Positions 29,253 through 39,465 are shown, numbered from the stretch's first letter. The stretch is DNA of 64,000 nt from Vibrio sp. 05-20-BW147 (GCF_013369385.1 NZ_SZTO01000010.1:124001-188000), one strand, 5' to 3'. A program made the numbers and translations. The notes: generated by a model not told the origin, from the sequence alone.

Positions 29253-29678
29253 TTAACGAACGCCCACGACCATGATTTCAACATCATGGGTATTGGCATC
29301 ATCGGTCACAACTGGCGTAATCGTATCACTGATAAAACGTAAACGACCATTCACTTCAATGCGTGCACGAACATTGTAACGATGGTTTGCAATAATTTTC
29401 TTGCTGTCATAAGCCAAATCGAACGAGAGCGGCACTTGCTTACCATTAGTAATAAACTTGTGTTTTGCAATAACCGTTGCAGGGGCATCTGCCAACGAGA
29501 CATCTTCCAAAACAAGCGTCACTGTTGCGTCATCTGGAAGAGCAATGCGCTCACGATAAAAAACTGTCCCTTTGATGGTTTTAATGCCTTGGTCTTTGAC
29601 AAGTGGTTCAGAACTTTGACAACCTGCCAACAACGCACCCAAAAACACTGACATCATCAATAAGATTATTTTTTTCAT
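29253..29678 (-). CDS. ybaY: YbaY family lipoprotein
   Basis: A 141-residue lipoprotein with lipobox ALLAGC at about 15–20. The mature part is a YbaY-type β-sandwich: TIKGTVFYRERIALPDDATV, then LEDVSLADAPATVIA, then VRARIEVNGRLRFISDT. E. coli YbaY is encoded next to tesB, and here tesB also follows, divergently, which supports the call. The family is thought to be exported to the outer membrane's inner leaflet; its function is unknown. Confidence 0.88.
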   Translation of the reverse strand: MKKIILLMMSVFLGALLAGCQSSEPLVKDQGIKTIKGTVFYRERIALPDDATVTLVLEDVSLADAPATVIAKHKFITNGKQVPLSFDLAYDSKKIIANHRYNVRARIEVNGRLRFISDTITPVVTDDANTHDVEIMVVGVR

Positions 29679-29863
29679 AGAGCCTCACTCATTATTAAAT
29701 TCGCCAAGATTATAAATGCCTCACTCAATCCTGTCTTGTGGATCAAATGTTTATTGACAATAGTTTGACTAAGTTAAAAATATTCACACCAACGAATTGC
29801 GTTATACTCAACGCACTTGACTTCCAATCCCTTTCACGATGATTGCACTGAGGAAAAACAACC

Positions 29864-30727
29864 ATGAGTAAACCTCTAAACGAGTTATTAAGCTTATTAC
29901 AGTTGGAAAAGCTGGAAGAAAGGCTGTTCAGGGGACAAAGTGAAAATCTCGGGTTACCTCAAGTCTATGGTGGGCAAGTGCTTGGTCAAGCACTCTCTGC
30001 CGCTCGTTACACCGTATCAGAAGATCGTACTGTACATTCGTTCCACAGTTATTTCCTTTATCCAGGCGATCCCGAGAAAGCGATTATTTACGATGTAGAA
30101 AACCTGCGTGATGGTAAAAGTTTCAGTACTCGTCGAGTAAAAGCGATACAAAATGGTCGCCCCATTTTTTATCTCACTGCTTCTTATCATGGTGAAGCGC
30201 CGGGATTTGAACACCAAAATACGATGCCTGATGTTCCTGGACCAGAAAATTTTGCTTCTGAATCAGAACTCGCAAGCCACATTGCTGAATTTTTACCGCC
30301 AAAGCTTCGCCAAACTTTCTGTGGTGAAAAACCGATTGAAACTCGTCCGGTGACCGTGATCAATCCGCTCAAACCGAAAAAAGCGGAAGCAAAACAGTAT
30401 CTGTGGATCCGCGCCAATGGTGAGATGCCAGACAGCCAGCTGATTCACCAATATTTGCTCGCCTACGCTTCAGACTGGGGATTTCTCGTCACGGCCTTAC
30501 ATCCGCATGAAGTGTCGCTGATGACACCAAATTTCCAAGTGGCCACCATTGATCATTCGATCTGGTTCCATCGCCCATTCAAAATGGATGAATGGCTACT
30601 CTACTCAATCGAAAGCCCTACCGCATCAAACACTCGTGGTTTAGTTCGTGGTGAAATCTATAACCAACAGGGACATCTTGTTGCCACTGCGGTGCAAGAA
30701 GGGGTAATGCGTTTTATCAATCGATAA
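29864..30727 (+). CDS. tesB: Acyl-CoA thioesterase II
   Basis: A 287-residue double-hotdog thioesterase that hydrolyses medium- and long-chain acyl-CoA to free fatty acid and CoA in the cytoplasm. Landmarks are [55 protein letters not shown], and in the second hotdog [19 protein letters not shown]. The length matches E. coli TesB (about 286). Start ATG 29864 has a GAGGAA site. It is divergent from ybaY. Confidence 0.95.
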   Translation: MSKPLNELLSLLQLEKLEERLFRGQSENLGLPQVYGGQVLGQALSAARYTVSEDRTVHSFHSYFLYPGDPEKAIIYDVENLRDGKSFSTRRVKAIQNGRPIFYLTASYHGEAPGFEHQNTMPDVPGPENFASESELASHIAEFLPPKLRQTFCGEKPIETRPVTVINPLKPKKAEAKQYLWIRANGEMPDSQLIHQYLLAYASDWGFLVTALHPHEVSLMTPNFQVATIDHSIWFHRPFKMDEWLLYSIESPTASNTRGLVRGEIYNQQGHLVATAVQEGVMRFINR

Positions 30728-30821
30728 AGCACATTAGTGGAAGCTGGGTCAAAAACATCACTGGTGCGGGGGCAACCATACCACTGTAATCTCGACGCCG
30801 GAACCACTTGGCATGCTCAGG

Positions 30822-31283
30822 CTAATGACCAAGTGGTAGCGCGGTGGTGTATTTGAGTGGTTCCATCGCAAATGTCGAGGTGACGTTGGATATCCCTTCA
30901 ACGCTATTGACTAACTTCTTATAAAAAGTATCGAAGTTTTTCATATCTTTAACCAACACTTTCATCATGTAGTCGTACTCACCCGCCATGCGATAGAACT
31001 CCATCACTTCCGGAAAATCGTTTACCGTCGCAACGAAACGGTCATACCACGCATAAGAGTGATCACAGGTTTTAATTTGCACAAATGCGATAAATGAGAG
31101 ATCCAATTTCTCTGCATTCAGCAACGCCACTCTCTTTTCAATGAAGCCTTCATCTTCTAAACGCTTTAGACGCTTCCAGCAAGGTGTCGTGGTGAGATTC
31201 ACTTGCTCAGCCAAGTCACTCAAGGACAAGGTGCCATCCTGCTGCAATAGCGAAAGTAGCTTTAGATCAACTTTATCCAGCAT
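30822..31283 (-). CDS. Lrp/AsnC-family regulator, DecR-like
   Basis: A 153-residue Lrp-family DNA-binding protein. The start is placed at ATG 31283 ([17 protein letters not shown]); codons upstream do not belong to the family. The N-terminal HTH is [23 protein letters not shown]. The C-terminal RAM domain contains [18 protein letters not shown]. It is divergent, across 129 bp, from a cysteine-synthase-like PLP enzyme. E. coli DecR is an Lrp-type activator of a cysteine-detoxifying desulfidase, and this pairing suggests the same logic: cysteine-induced activation of the neighbour. That role is inferred from context. Confidence 0.85.
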   Translation of the reverse strand: MLDKVDLKLLSLLQQDGTLSLSDLAEQVNLTTTPCWKRLKRLEDEGFIEKRVALLNAEKLDLSFIAFVQIKTCDHSYAWYDRFVATVNDFPEVMEFYRMAGEYDYMMKVLVKDMKNFDTFYKKLVNSVEGISNVTSTFAMEPLKYTTALPLGH

Positions 31284-31412
31284 ACAATTATCAATCCGCT
31301 CAATTATAGAAAAATTTTCTACAATATAGAGACAGCACCACATAAAAAGCAAAGCTTTTCTCTGCAAAGGTAGGTACTTTGTTACCGTCAATAAGAATTA
31401 AGAGAGGCCCCC

Positions 31413-32498
31413 ATGTGTACGGACCACAACTGGATTAATAACGCGATTCGCAAGATTGAAGCTGACTTCCAACGCTCTGCTGATACCCACTTATTTAAGC
31501 TTGATCTTCCGTCTCTCGAAGGCATTGATATTTATCTAAAAGACGAAAGCACCCATCCAACTGGTTCGTTAAAACATCGCTTAGCGCGTTCGTTGTTTCT
31601 CTACGCAATTTGTAATGGCTGGATTGGTCCGGAAACCACCGTCATTGAATCCTCTTCCGGCAGTACTGCCGTTTCAGAGGCATACTTCGCACGCTTACTG
31701 GGCTTACCTTTTATCGCGGTAATGCCGAAATGCACCGCAAGAAAGAAAATCGAGCAAATCGAGTTTTATGGCGGTAAAGCCCATTTGGTGGATCGCTCCG
31801 ATCAAATTTACGCAGAATCTCACCGCTTAGCCAAAGAGTTAAATGGTCACTATATGGATCAGTTCACGTACGCGGAGCGCGCAACGGACTGGCGTGGCAA
31901 CAACAACATCGCTAACTCTATCTTCAGCCAAATGACGCTCGAAGAGCACCCAGAACCAAGCTGGATCGTGATGAGCCCGGGCACAGGCGGCACTTCGGCT
32001 ACCATCGGTCGCTTTATCCGTTACCAAAAGCTGGACACCAAGCTGTGCGTGGTTGACCCAGAAAACTCGGTGTTCTTTGACTACTTCCAAAACGGTGATA
32101 ACACGATAACCGGTAATACGGGAAGTAAGATCGAGGGCATCGGTCGTCCACGTGTTGAACCAAGCTTTATCGCTGGCGTTGTGGATGAAATGCGAAAAAT
32201 CCCTGATGCTGCTTCTGTTGCGTGTACCCACTGGGTATCTAAGCTGATTGGCCGTAAAGTTGGCGCCTCAACGGGCACAAACCTGTATGGAGTATTGCAA
32301 TTGGCATGCGAAATGAAACAGCGTGGCGAGCGTGGCTCTATCGTGACCCTACTGTGTGACAGCGGAGATCGCTACTTAGACACCTACTTTAATGAAGAGT
32401 GGGTTAAAACCAACATTGGTGACATTCAACCCTACTTAGAGCAGCTTGAAATCATTGAGCGCGATGGCTGCGTTGCGCCCATCTGCTGCCCTGCGTAA
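31413..32498 (+). CDS. PLP-dependent cysteine synthase-family enzyme, probable L-cysteine desulfhydrase
   Basis: A 361-residue fold-type II PLP enzyme. Landmarks are the PLP lysine in [11 protein letters not shown], the substrate loop [15 protein letters not shown], the phosphate-binding [13 protein letters not shown] and a C-terminal Ser/Asp segment [14 protein letters not shown]. It is longer than CysK/CysM and resembles the Cds1-type cysteine desulfhydrases, which release sulfide, pyruvate and ammonia from cysteine. The tail has a Cys cluster (CVAPICCPA). Pairing with the divergent Lrp-type regulator supports a role in cysteine breakdown rather than synthesis. GAGAGG precedes ATG 31413. 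Confidence 0.8.
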   Translation: MCTDHNWINNAIRKIEADFQRSADTHLFKLDLPSLEGIDIYLKDESTHPTGSLKHRLARSLFLYAICNGWIGPETTVIESSSGSTAVSEAYFARLLGLPFIAVMPKCTARKKIEQIEFYGGKAHLVDRSDQIYAESHRLAKELNGHYMDQFTYAERATDWRGNNNIANSIFSQMTLEEHPEPSWIVMSPGTGGTSATIGRFIRYQKLDTKLCVVDPENSVFFDYFQNGDNTITGNTGSKIEGIGRPRVEPSFIAGVVDEMRKIPDAASVACTHWVSKLIGRKVGASTGTNLYGVLQLACEMKQRGERGSIVTLLCDSGDRYLDTYFNEEWVKTNIGDIQPYLEQLEIIERDGCVAPICCPA

Positions 32499-32524
32499 CG
32501 CAGAGAATTCAGCAACTGGCGATA

Positions 32525-32560
32525 AAAATGCCCACGTGATTCCGTGGGCATTTTGTTTTA
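32525..32560 (+). terminator. Terminator of the cysteine desulfhydrase-like gene
   Basis: Stem TGCCCACG / CGTGGGCA with a 6-base loop, A-run before and T-run after. Confidence 0.85.
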
Positions 32561-32601
32561 AACAGTGCGACGAGTTGAGCTTAGCGAGGCATTCGCATTC
32601 G

Positions 32602-32919
32602 TTATTTCTTCTGTTTTGCCTCAAAAGCCGCCAATTGCTCTGGCGTGGCTTCAGGTTGATGATTGGTTTTCCACTCTTCGTAAGTCATACCGTAAACACG
32701 CTCACGAGCATCATCTAAATCAAGATCTAGCCCTAAAACATCCGCTTCGGCTTTGTACCATTTGCTAAAGCAGTTACGACAAAAGCCAGCCAAAATCATC
32801 AAATCAATATTTTGCACCTCTTTGTTGGCATCAAGGTGAGCCAGCAAACGGCGAAATGCAGCAGCATCGAGTTTGTCTTGCTGCTCTTGAGTCAACTCTT
32901 GGTATTTAAACTGTGTCAC
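32602..32919 (-). CDS. DUF1244 family protein
   Basis: About 105 residues, a small cytoplasmic protein of the DUF1244 family. Landmarks are AAAFRRLLAHLDANKEVQNI, the Cys pair in LAGFCRNCFSKWY and the ARERVYGMTYEEWK segment. The start is placed at GTG 32919 because AAGGA lies seven bases upstream; ATG 32940 would put that site inside the gene. Function unknown. The C-x-x-C could bind metal, which is inference. Confidence 0.8.
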   Translation of the reverse strand: MTQFKYQELTQEQQDKLDAAAFRRLLAHLDANKEVQNIDLMILAGFCRNCFSKWYKAEADVLGLDLDLDDARERVYGMTYEEWKTNHQPEATPEQLAAFEAKQKK

Positions 32920-33083
32920 TTTACTTTCCTTTATTCTCATTTTTCCGTCTTAATCACGGGCGGATGACCAGCATAGTACAAAATCCACTAATAAAACCAA
33001 GCTCTTCGCCGAGGAATTGTGTACTATCTCGGCCAACACTCTCTTATGCATCTTATTGAATTACTCTTAGGTGGCGAACAATT

Positions 33084-33665
33084 ATGAAAAAAATTATGCT
33101 GGCGTGTTCAACATTATTACTTTCCCAACCGGTTTTCGCGGAGAAAATGGGCGAGTTGCCGAACTACTTTTACCTTGGTGCAGGCACCATCGCTTTTGAC
33201 GTTTCTGCTTACGGCGACAACAGTGGCAGCGAGCTTTCAACCCCAAACTTTACGATCGGCTTTGGTAAAAACTTCAATGAACATGTTGCTGTGGAAGGTC
33301 TGTTTCGCTATACGCAAAATGAAGTCACCAACAGCACGGCAGGAACCAGCCTTAACCTAGACTATTATCAAGCGGGCGTTTCCGCTCTGCTCTCTACAGG
33401 CAACTTAGGGGATTCCCCGATTTCACTTTTCGGTCGCTTGTCGGGGTTGATCACCCAAGCAAACATGTATGACGTGACCAACAACACCGTGAAAATCTCT
33501 GAAGAAGCGGGAATGATTTTCAACGTCGGGGGCGGATTAGGCTGGGATATGGGGCAAAATTTCTGGCTGAAAGCCGAATATGTCTATAGCTTTGCTGACG
33601 CAGGCTTCGACGATTTTTACGATAAGTATTCTGGTTTCCAACTCTCTATCGGTAAGCAGTTCTAG
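33084..33665 (+). CDS. Outer-membrane β-barrel protein, OmpA/OmpX-like
   Basis: A 193-residue precursor with signal peptide MKKIMLACSTLLLSQPVFA, then an eight-stranded-barrel pattern of alternating hydrophobic strands (FYLGAGTIAFDVSAYG, FTIGFGKNF, NVGGGLGWDMG) and a terminal FQLSIGKQF, with the C-terminal Phe recognised by the BAM complex. No OmpA-type peptidoglycan domain follows. It is similar in size and style to the barrel fused to the giant adhesin. Single gene with its own bidirectional terminator. Specific role unknown. Confidence 0.8.
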   Translation: MKKIMLACSTLLLSQPVFAEKMGELPNYFYLGAGTIAFDVSAYGDNSGSELSTPNFTIGFGKNFNEHVAVEGLFRYTQNEVTNSTAGTSLNLDYYQAGVSALLSTGNLGDSPISLFGRLSGLITQANMYDVTNNTVKISEEAGMIFNVGGGLGWDMGQNFWLKAEYVYSFADAGFDDFYDKYSGFQLSIGKQF

Positions 33666-33693
33666 CATCGTAGCACTCTATACCAGCCGAGAT

Positions 33694-33727
33694 AAAAGAG
33701 CCGAGGTTTTTGTTCCTCGGCTCTTTG
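33694..33727. terminator. Bidirectional terminator between OM barrel and RND pump genes
   Basis: Perfect 12-bp stem AAAGAGCCGAGG / CCTCGGCTCTTT with an 8-base T-rich loop, between convergent genes. Confidence 0.85.
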
Positions 33728-33743
33728 GGTATTGGGGATTGGT

Positions 33744-36700
33744 CTAACCGTGACTCACTCGGCCTTTGGTATCATGGCTGAGGGCTTGATTGAGTTCCGC
33801 TTCCACATGCCCTGGCGCTTCTGTGTATCGAGATATCAAGCGATACATCGCAGGGATAACGAACAAGGTGACTAGAGTGGCAAAACCCATACCGAAGAAA
33901 ATAACGGTACCAACGGCCACGCGGCTTTCGTAGCCCGCCCCATCCGACAGGATAAGTGGAATCGCGCCCGCTAGGGTCGTGAAGGCGGTCATTAAAATCG
34001 GGCGCAACCGTCGTGCCGAGGCATCAATAATGGCTTGTTCAAACTCAAAACCACGGTCACGCAGTTGGTTAGCAAACTCCACAATCAAGATACCGTTTTT
34101 GGTCACCATACCGATCAGCATGATCATGCCAATCTGACTGTAGATATTCATGCCTTGCTGCATGATGAGCAAGCCTAAGAAACCACCAAACACCCCCATC
34201 GGCACGGTAAACATCACCACCAGAGGGTTAATGAAGCTTTCAAACTGCGCAGCAAGAACGAGGTAGGCCACCAGCAAGGCCAACGCAAACACAATGGCAA
34301 CGCTAGACTGGTTTTCTTTGAAGTCCTTCGATTCACCAGAGTAGCTGATGGTAATGTCGCCCGGCAGCGTCTCGATCGCTTGCTGATCAAGAAAATCCAA
34401 CGCATCACCCAACGTGTAACCATCCGATAAGTTGGCGGTGATCGTAATCGCCTTTTGCTTGTTGTAGTGCGATAAGCGAATCGACGATGCAATTTCTTCA
34501 ACGTTGGTCACTGTATCTAAGGTAACCAGATCGCCACTTTTTGTGCGCAGGTAGATTTGGCTCAGATCTGCTGCGTTATTAAAGCGATTTTCATCACCAC
34601 GAAGATAAACATCGTACTCTTCACCACGTTCCACGAAAGTGGTTTCTTTACGCCCACCCAACATGATTTCTAAGGTATCGGAAATCTCTTTGATGCTGAT
34701 GCCCAGTTCTGCGGCACGACGTTTGTCCACCGACACCACCAGTTCCGGCGTTTTCTCAGAATAGTTGATCTCCGCTCCTTCCATAATTGGGGATTCTTCC
34801 GCCTTGTTCTTCAGTACCTCGGCCCAATCGCGCAGTTCGTTGTAATCCGAGCCGCCAAGCACAAACTGCACAGGCTCACTCGAACCACCACGGAATCCGG
34901 GCATAAACGGGAAAACACGGACATCCGGAATGCCCGCCAGCGCCTTACGCACTTCGCCTAATGCTTGTTGCGCTGTCACTGAACGTTCATTCCAATCATC
35001 CAAGATCATAATCACGAATCCGGTTTGGTCACCCGCTTGGCCCCCAAACGCCGGCGACTGGATGCTGAATGATTTGAGGAACCCTTGCCCTAACAGCGGC
35101 ATTAAACGCTCTTCCACTAAGTCCATATTGGCAGACATGCGGTTATAACTGGTGGCATCGGCGCCACGGACAAAAGCAAAAATGACCCCTCGGTCTTCTT
35201 GTGGTGTTAATTGTGCTGGCACTTGATTCATTAGCGCGTAGCTGCCGCCCATACAGGCAAGGATGATCACGGGCGCAAGCCATCGCCATGCGAGGGCTCG
35301 CTTTAGCAACGCGCGATAACCGGACTCTAACTTGCCGAACAACACGTCCACGACGTCATTGAAGCGGTTTTTCTTAACATTGGCTTTGAGAATTTTGCTG
35401 CCTAAGACGGGGGTGAGCGTCAGCGCAATCAATGATGAAAAAATCACGGACATCGCCAGCAACACCGAGAACTCGGTAAAGAGCAAGCCCACCATGCCAT
35501 CCATGAAGGAGATCGGCAAAAACACCATCACCAACACTAAGGTGGTGGCAATAACCGCAAAACCCACCTCTCGCGTGCCTTTATAGGCCGCAAGCAAAGG
35601 TGATTCACCTTTCTCGATATGATGGAAAATGTTCTCAACGACAACAATCGCATCGTCGACCACCAAACCGATAGAGAGGATCAAGGCCATTAAGGTGATG
35701 AGGTTAATCGAGAAACCAAAGTAGTACGCGGCAATAAAAGAGGAAATCAGCGACACAGGCACGGTCACCGCGGGGATCAAGGTGGCGCGAGCTTGACCGA
35801 TGAAGATATACAGCACGAGGATCACGAGCCCGCCAGTGATGAATAGAGTGCTATAAACTTCAGAAATAGAGCGTTCAATAAACACGGTTGAATCGTAGTC
35901 GATAGCGAGACGTGTCCCTTCTGGCAAAAACTTCTGCACTTTATCGACTTCTTCATGTACTCTTTTTGCAACCTCAAGCGGGTTGGCGTCCGACTGAGGG
36001 ACAATCCCCATGCTGACGTTGACTACCCCGTCACTTTTAAACGTCGAGTTCTCATTCTCAGCACCAATAAAGACATCCGCCACGTCTTTGAGATAAATCG
36101 GCGTGTTGTCACTGGCACGCTTGACCACCAGATATTGGAAGTCTTCTACTGAGTTATAGCTGCGCGCGGTACGAACAGACATCACCGTTTGATCGTTGCG
36201 CACTTGCCCCCCCGGACTTTCAAGGTTCTCACTGCGTAGCGCGGCGGTAATGTCCGTGGCGGTCACACCTCGTCCGGCCATCAGCTCAGGACTTAGCTTC
36301 ACGTACATAACTTTGTACAAGCCACCCGAGATATCAACGGAACTCACTCCGGTGATAAGACTAAAGCGATCCATGAGTACACGCTCGATGTAATCGGTGA
36401 GCTGAGTACGATCCATCTCTGACGAGCTGAGGTTGATGTAAACGGATGCCTCACCGCTACCGTTGTTTTTAAACACGATAGGATCGTCGGCTTCCTCGGG
36501 TAGCGAACGCTGCGCACGCGCAACCGCATCACGAACATCACTCACTCCAGTATTGAGGTCATAACCCAGTTCAAAGGTAATGGTGATACGAGACATGCTG
36601 TTACGCGTGGTCGACGAAATCTCATCAATACCACTGATGCCTGAAAGTTGATCTTCAAGCACTGAGGTGATCTGGCTTTCGATGATCGTTGCCGACGCCC

Positions 36701-36857
36701 CATCGTAACGTGTACTAATGGAGACAACTGGGCTTTCGATGTCCGGCATCTCGCGCACTGCCAATTTACTGAACGAGACAAAACCAAACACACACAACAA
36801 CAAACTCAATACCAGCGCAGCAACTGGCCTTTTCACCGAAACATCAGAGAGTAACAT
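33744..36857 (-). CDS. RND-family efflux pump permease
   Basis: A 1,037-residue inner-membrane transporter of the HAE-1/AcrB family. It uses the proton gradient to drive drugs or other amphiphiles out through a tripartite complex. Twelve TM helices in two repeats; TM4 has the proton-relay SIGLVVDDAIVVVENIFHH (paired Asp), and the second repeat has GMVTKNGILIVEFANQ with the conserved Lys. The large periplasmic loops carry the usual porter domains. The ATG overlaps the stop of the adaptor gene (TAATG), so the pair is translationally coupled. No outer-membrane factor gene is adjacent, so TolC is the likely partner. The substrate is unknown. Confidence 0.95.
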   Translation of the reverse strand: MLLSDVSVKRPVAALVLSLLLCVFGFVSFSKLAVREMPDIESPVVSISTRYDGASATIIESQITSVLEDQLSGISGIDEISSTTRNSMSRITITFELGYDLNTGVSDVRDAVARAQRSLPEEADDPIVFKNNGSGEASVYINLSSSEMDRTQLTDYIERVLMDRFSLITGVSSVDISGGLYKVMYVKLSPELMAGRGVTATDITAALRSENLESPGGQVRNDQTVMSVRTARSYNSVEDFQYLVVKRASDNTPIYLKDVADVFIGAENENSTFKSDGVVNVSMGIVPQSDANPLEVAKRVHEEVDKVQKFLPEGTRLAIDYDSTVFIERSISEVYSTLFITGGLVILVLYIFIGQARATLIPAVTVPVSLISSFIAAYYFGFSINLITLMALILSIGLVVDDAIVVVENIFHHIEKGESPLLAAYKGTREVGFAVIATTLVLVMVFLPISFMDGMVGLLFTEFSVLLAMSVIFSSLIALTLTPVLGSKILKANVKKNRFNDVVDVLFGKLESGYRALLKRALAWRWLAPVIILACMGGSYALMNQVPAQLTPQEDRGVIFAFVRGADATSYNRMSANMDLVEERLMPLLGQGFLKSFSIQSPAFGGQAGDQTGFVIMILDDWNERSVTAQQALGEVRKALAGIPDVRVFPFMPGFRGGSSEPVQFVLGGSDYNELRDWAEVLKNKAEESPIMEGAEINYSEKTPELVVSVDKRRAAELGISIKEISDTLEIMLGGRKETTFVERGEEYDVYLRGDENRFNNAADLSQIYLRTKSGDLVTLDTVTNVEEIASSIRLSHYNKQKAITITANLSDGYTLGDALDFLDQQAIETLPGDITISYSGESKDFKENQSSVAIVFALALLVAYLVLAAQFESFINPLVVMFTVPMGVFGGFLGLLIMQQGMNIYSQIGMIMLIGMVTKNGILIVEFANQLRDRGFEFEQAIIDASARRLRPILMTAFTTLAGAIPLILSDGAGYESRVAVGTVIFFGMGFATLVTLFVIPAMYRLISRYTEAPGHVEAELNQALSHDTKGRVSHG

Positions 36858-37924
36858 TATTGCTCATCCTTCTTCGCTACGGTCTTTTGCCCTGCCGCTG
36901 CGCCGCCAATTTCTTTGACTAACACACCATCACGCATGTTCACGATACCTTGCACGACGATTTTATCTCCGATGTTGACACCCGACTCGATCACCACTTG
37001 GTTCTCTACTCGCGCACCAAGCAGAACTTCTGTGCGTTTCGCTTTGTTGTCGCTGCCGATGACATAGACGTAACGTTTGGTCCCGGAATACTCTAATGCC
37101 TGCACCGGAATGATCGGCGCTTCAATCGCCGGGAACGCTAAGGCGGTATTGAGTAACATCCCTGGTTTCAGCTGATTTTCCGGATTTTCAAATTGAATGC
37201 GCACGCGCAGGTTCAACGTTTCAGCGTTAATCCGTGAGTCAATACCCACCACCTTGCCAGTGAACACTTGTTTACCCCAAGCGCTGGATGTTGCTGTCAC
37301 AGGCATACCTATCGACAACATCGACAGATAACGTTCCGGAATTCTCAGATCCAGCTGCATCAATGAGAGATCGTCGAGCGTCAGTAATTCCGTGCCTGAG
37401 TTCACCAACTTGCCGCGGCTAAAATCGACGAAACCCACCGTTCCGGCAAAAGGCGCGGTGATATGAAGATCATTCAAGTTGGCATTGGCCGCGGTCAAAC
37501 GCGCTTGTGCTATCTCGACACTGGCTTTTTGCGCGTCAATTTCTGTTTGCGTAATCGCATTACGGCTGACCAGTCGCTCAAACTCTTTCAGCTTTCTCTG
37601 CTCATCTTTCAAATAAGCTTTTGCTTCAGATACGGCCGCTAAGGCTTTATCGTCCTCAAGCTTCACCAGCAGTTGCCCTTTAGTGACATTCTGGTTGGCT
37701 TTCACTTGAATGCTTTCGACTTTGCCGGACACTTCGGACGCAATCACCACTGACTGCACCGCTTCCAATTTGCCGACCAGCGCTAAAGATTGGCTAATTT
37801 GGTGTGTTTGCACTTCTTCTGCAACCACAGTAACAGCAGATGGCCCTCTTGGAGCAGCATGGGATAGAGAGGAAGTCCCCATAAGAGCCAGAGTAATAAA
37901 TGAGATAAGAATGCGTTTTTTCAT
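36857..37924 (-). CDS. RND efflux periplasmic adaptor (membrane fusion protein)
   Basis: A 355-residue adaptor that links the RND permease to the outer-membrane channel. An N-terminal signal (MKKRILISFITLALMGTSSLSHA) is followed by biotinyl-lipoyl half-motifs (GKVESIQVKANQNVTKGQLL and ITAPFAGTVGFVDFSRGKLV), an α-hairpin between them (LKEFERLVSRNAITQTEIDA), a β-barrel and a membrane-proximal domain. There is no lipobox Cys, so anchoring is by an uncleaved or cleaved signal. It is first in a two-gene operon with the permease. Confidence 0.93.
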   Translation of the reverse strand: MKKRILISFITLALMGTSSLSHAAPRGPSAVTVVAEEVQTHQISQSLALVGKLEAVQSVVIASEVSGKVESIQVKANQNVTKGQLLVKLEDDKALAAVSEAKAYLKDEQRKLKEFERLVSRNAITQTEIDAQKASVEIAQARLTAANANLNDLHITAPFAGTVGFVDFSRGKLVNSGTELLTLDDLSLMQLDLRIPERYLSMLSIGMPVTATSSAWGKQVFTGKVVGIDSRINAETLNLRVRIQFENPENQLKPGMLLNTALAFPAIEAPIIPVQALEYSGTKRYVYVIGSDNKAKRTEVLLGARVENQVVIESGVNIGDKIVVQGIVNMRDGVLVKEIGGAAAGQKTVAKKDEQ

Positions 37925-38112
37925 GTTCCGTCAATCAATAAAGCCATAGTTGAGATTATCAGTGTATCAGCTCTAGCGTACTGTAACGTCAAGTTGTGTA
38001 AATAATGGTGAGAAGTGAAGGATTTAGCGGCCTAAGTTGTCACCAAAATGTGTACTTTCTGGCATCTTTGCCCAAAAAGGCAGCATTCAGCATGGAAAGC
38101 ACAGAAAAAGGC

Positions 38113-38140
38113 TTTACACACTGAACTGGTTTGCTATGAT
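38113..38140 (+). promoter_or_regulatory. σ70 promoter of the tRNA-Tyr operon
   Basis: -35 TTTACA and -10 TATGAT separated by 16 bases, followed by a GC-rich discriminator (GCGCTCCGC). That combination is typical of stringently controlled stable-RNA promoters. It lies about 70 bases upstream of the first tRNA. Confidence 0.8.
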
Positions 38141-38214
38141 GCGCTCCGCACTTGAGCGATGCGTTGGGAAAACACCGCTTAAGCCTAATCCAGATGAGGT
38201 TAGGAAAACACCCT

Positions 38215-38299
<85 letters not shown>

Positions 38300-38304
38300 T
38301 ATTT

Positions 38305-38462
38305 CTTCTTGTGATTATCCTCTGGATTAATTGTGAGAAACACTTGGATAGTGTGTTGGGAAAACACGTTCTAAGTATAAAAACTTCTTGTGATTATCCT
38401 TTGGATTAATTGTGAGAAACACTTGGATAGTGTGTTGGGAAAACACGTTCTAAGTATAAAAA
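38305..38462 (+). repeat. Two tandem 79-bp spacer repeats between the tRNA-Tyr genes
   Basis: Units 38305–38383 and 38384–38462 differ at one base by eye (CTCTGG versus CTTTGG). Each contains GTGTTGGGAAAACAC, able to form a small stem. A related, diverged piece (CGTTGGGAAAACACCGCTTAAG) precedes the first tRNA. The pattern suggests an ancestral array of [spacer + tRNA-Tyr] units from which one tRNA was lost. Confidence 0.9.
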
Positions 38463-38468
38463 TACCCT

Positions 38469-38553
<85 letters not shown>

Positions 38554-38605
38554 TTTTCTTTCTTGTAAAAATTCCTCAGAAAAAACGCTCTCAACGGCGT
38601 TCAGC

Positions 38606-39406
38606 TCATCTAAAATTATTTCTTATTTTGCATTTCTTCATTTGATACATCCGTTCATCGGCTAATTTGACTCTTGTTGACAGGCTACCTTCTGTAAACT
38701 CGGAAAAGCCATATGAAAACTTGATTGCCCGCTTGAGACACATACTCTTCAACGCACCAAGTACCAAAGAGATCCTGTTGGGCTTTAACAACAAGATGAA
38801 CTCATCACCACCGACACGAAACGCATACTCATCATCTTCCGTTGATTTGGTGAGCAGCTGAGAGAACTGGATGATCAGTTCATCACCCGCTTCATGTCCT
38901 TGCGTGTCATTGACTATTTTCAAATCATTCAAGTCGATATAAACCAAAGCCAGTTGCTCTTGGCTAAATCGATCCAAATATCGTCGATTGTAGAGCCCGG
39001 TTAATGCATCACGATGGATTTCATGATCTTTCGCTTTTATCAGGCGATCAATACCAATTGCGATACAAGAAACAGCAACCAACATGCCTCCTTGTTCAAT
39101 AATGTTGTCTAAGACGGCATGATATTGGCTCCAACGTACCAAAAATTCGATTTCCGTAAGCACATCATACAAAGCAGCCAGCATCAGCACGTTGAGACCA
39201 AGCGGAATGAGACGTTTCGATTGAAGCGAAGAACTGAGAACAAGGCGAACATAAACTAAGACGCAGAGGTACGCGGATTCTGTCAGCACATCCACATGGT
39301 CTGTGACACCAAAAAAAGGGAAAAAAGGGAGTAAATTAAGAGCACAGAAACAGAACACTGCAAAAGATAGCGCGCTTTTGGAACGACTCCATTTCGTCAT
39401 TATCAT
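38606..39406 (-). CDS. Membrane diguanylate cyclase (GGDEF)
   Basis: A 266-residue protein. The N-terminal ~120 residues contain about five hydrophobic helices with no recognised sensor domain. The rest is a GGDEF domain: RDALTGLYNRRYLDRF, then DLNDLKIVNDTQGHEAGD, and an intact GGDEF in FRVGGDEFILLL at about residue 197–201. It is therefore predicted to make c-di-GMP. The domain is short but includes the catalytic half-site. Start ATG 39406 or the next in-frame ATG two codons later. Its context (between tRNA-Tyr and kdsB) gives no hint of the signal. Confidence 0.88.
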   Translation of the reverse strand: MIMTKWSRSKSALSFAVFCFCALNLLPFFPFFGVTDHVDVLTESAYLCVLVYVRLVLSSSLQSKRLIPLGLNVLMLAALYDVLTEIEFLVRWSQYHAVLDNIIEQGGMLVAVSCIAIGIDRLIKAKDHEIHRDALTGLYNRRYLDRFSQEQLALVYIDLNDLKIVNDTQGHEAGDELIIQFSQLLTKSTEDDEYAFRVGGDEFILLLKPNRISLVLGALKSMCLKRAIKFSYGFSEFTEGSLSTRVKLADERMYQMKKCKIRNNFR

Positions 39407-39465
39407 TATGCTTTATTCCCCGCTCGTGGCTTTCAGTTAAAGCATAGACCAAAGCAATAAAAACG

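Noticed and set aside
30800..30840. Inverted repeat ACCACTTGG / CCAAGTGGT at the end of the Lrp-type gene
   Set aside because: It overlaps the stop codon and lacks a T-run on either strand, so I do not call it a terminator.
35332..35586. Small reading frames antisense to the RND permease
   Set aside because: They have no start signals and are explained by the well-conserved permease on the other strand.
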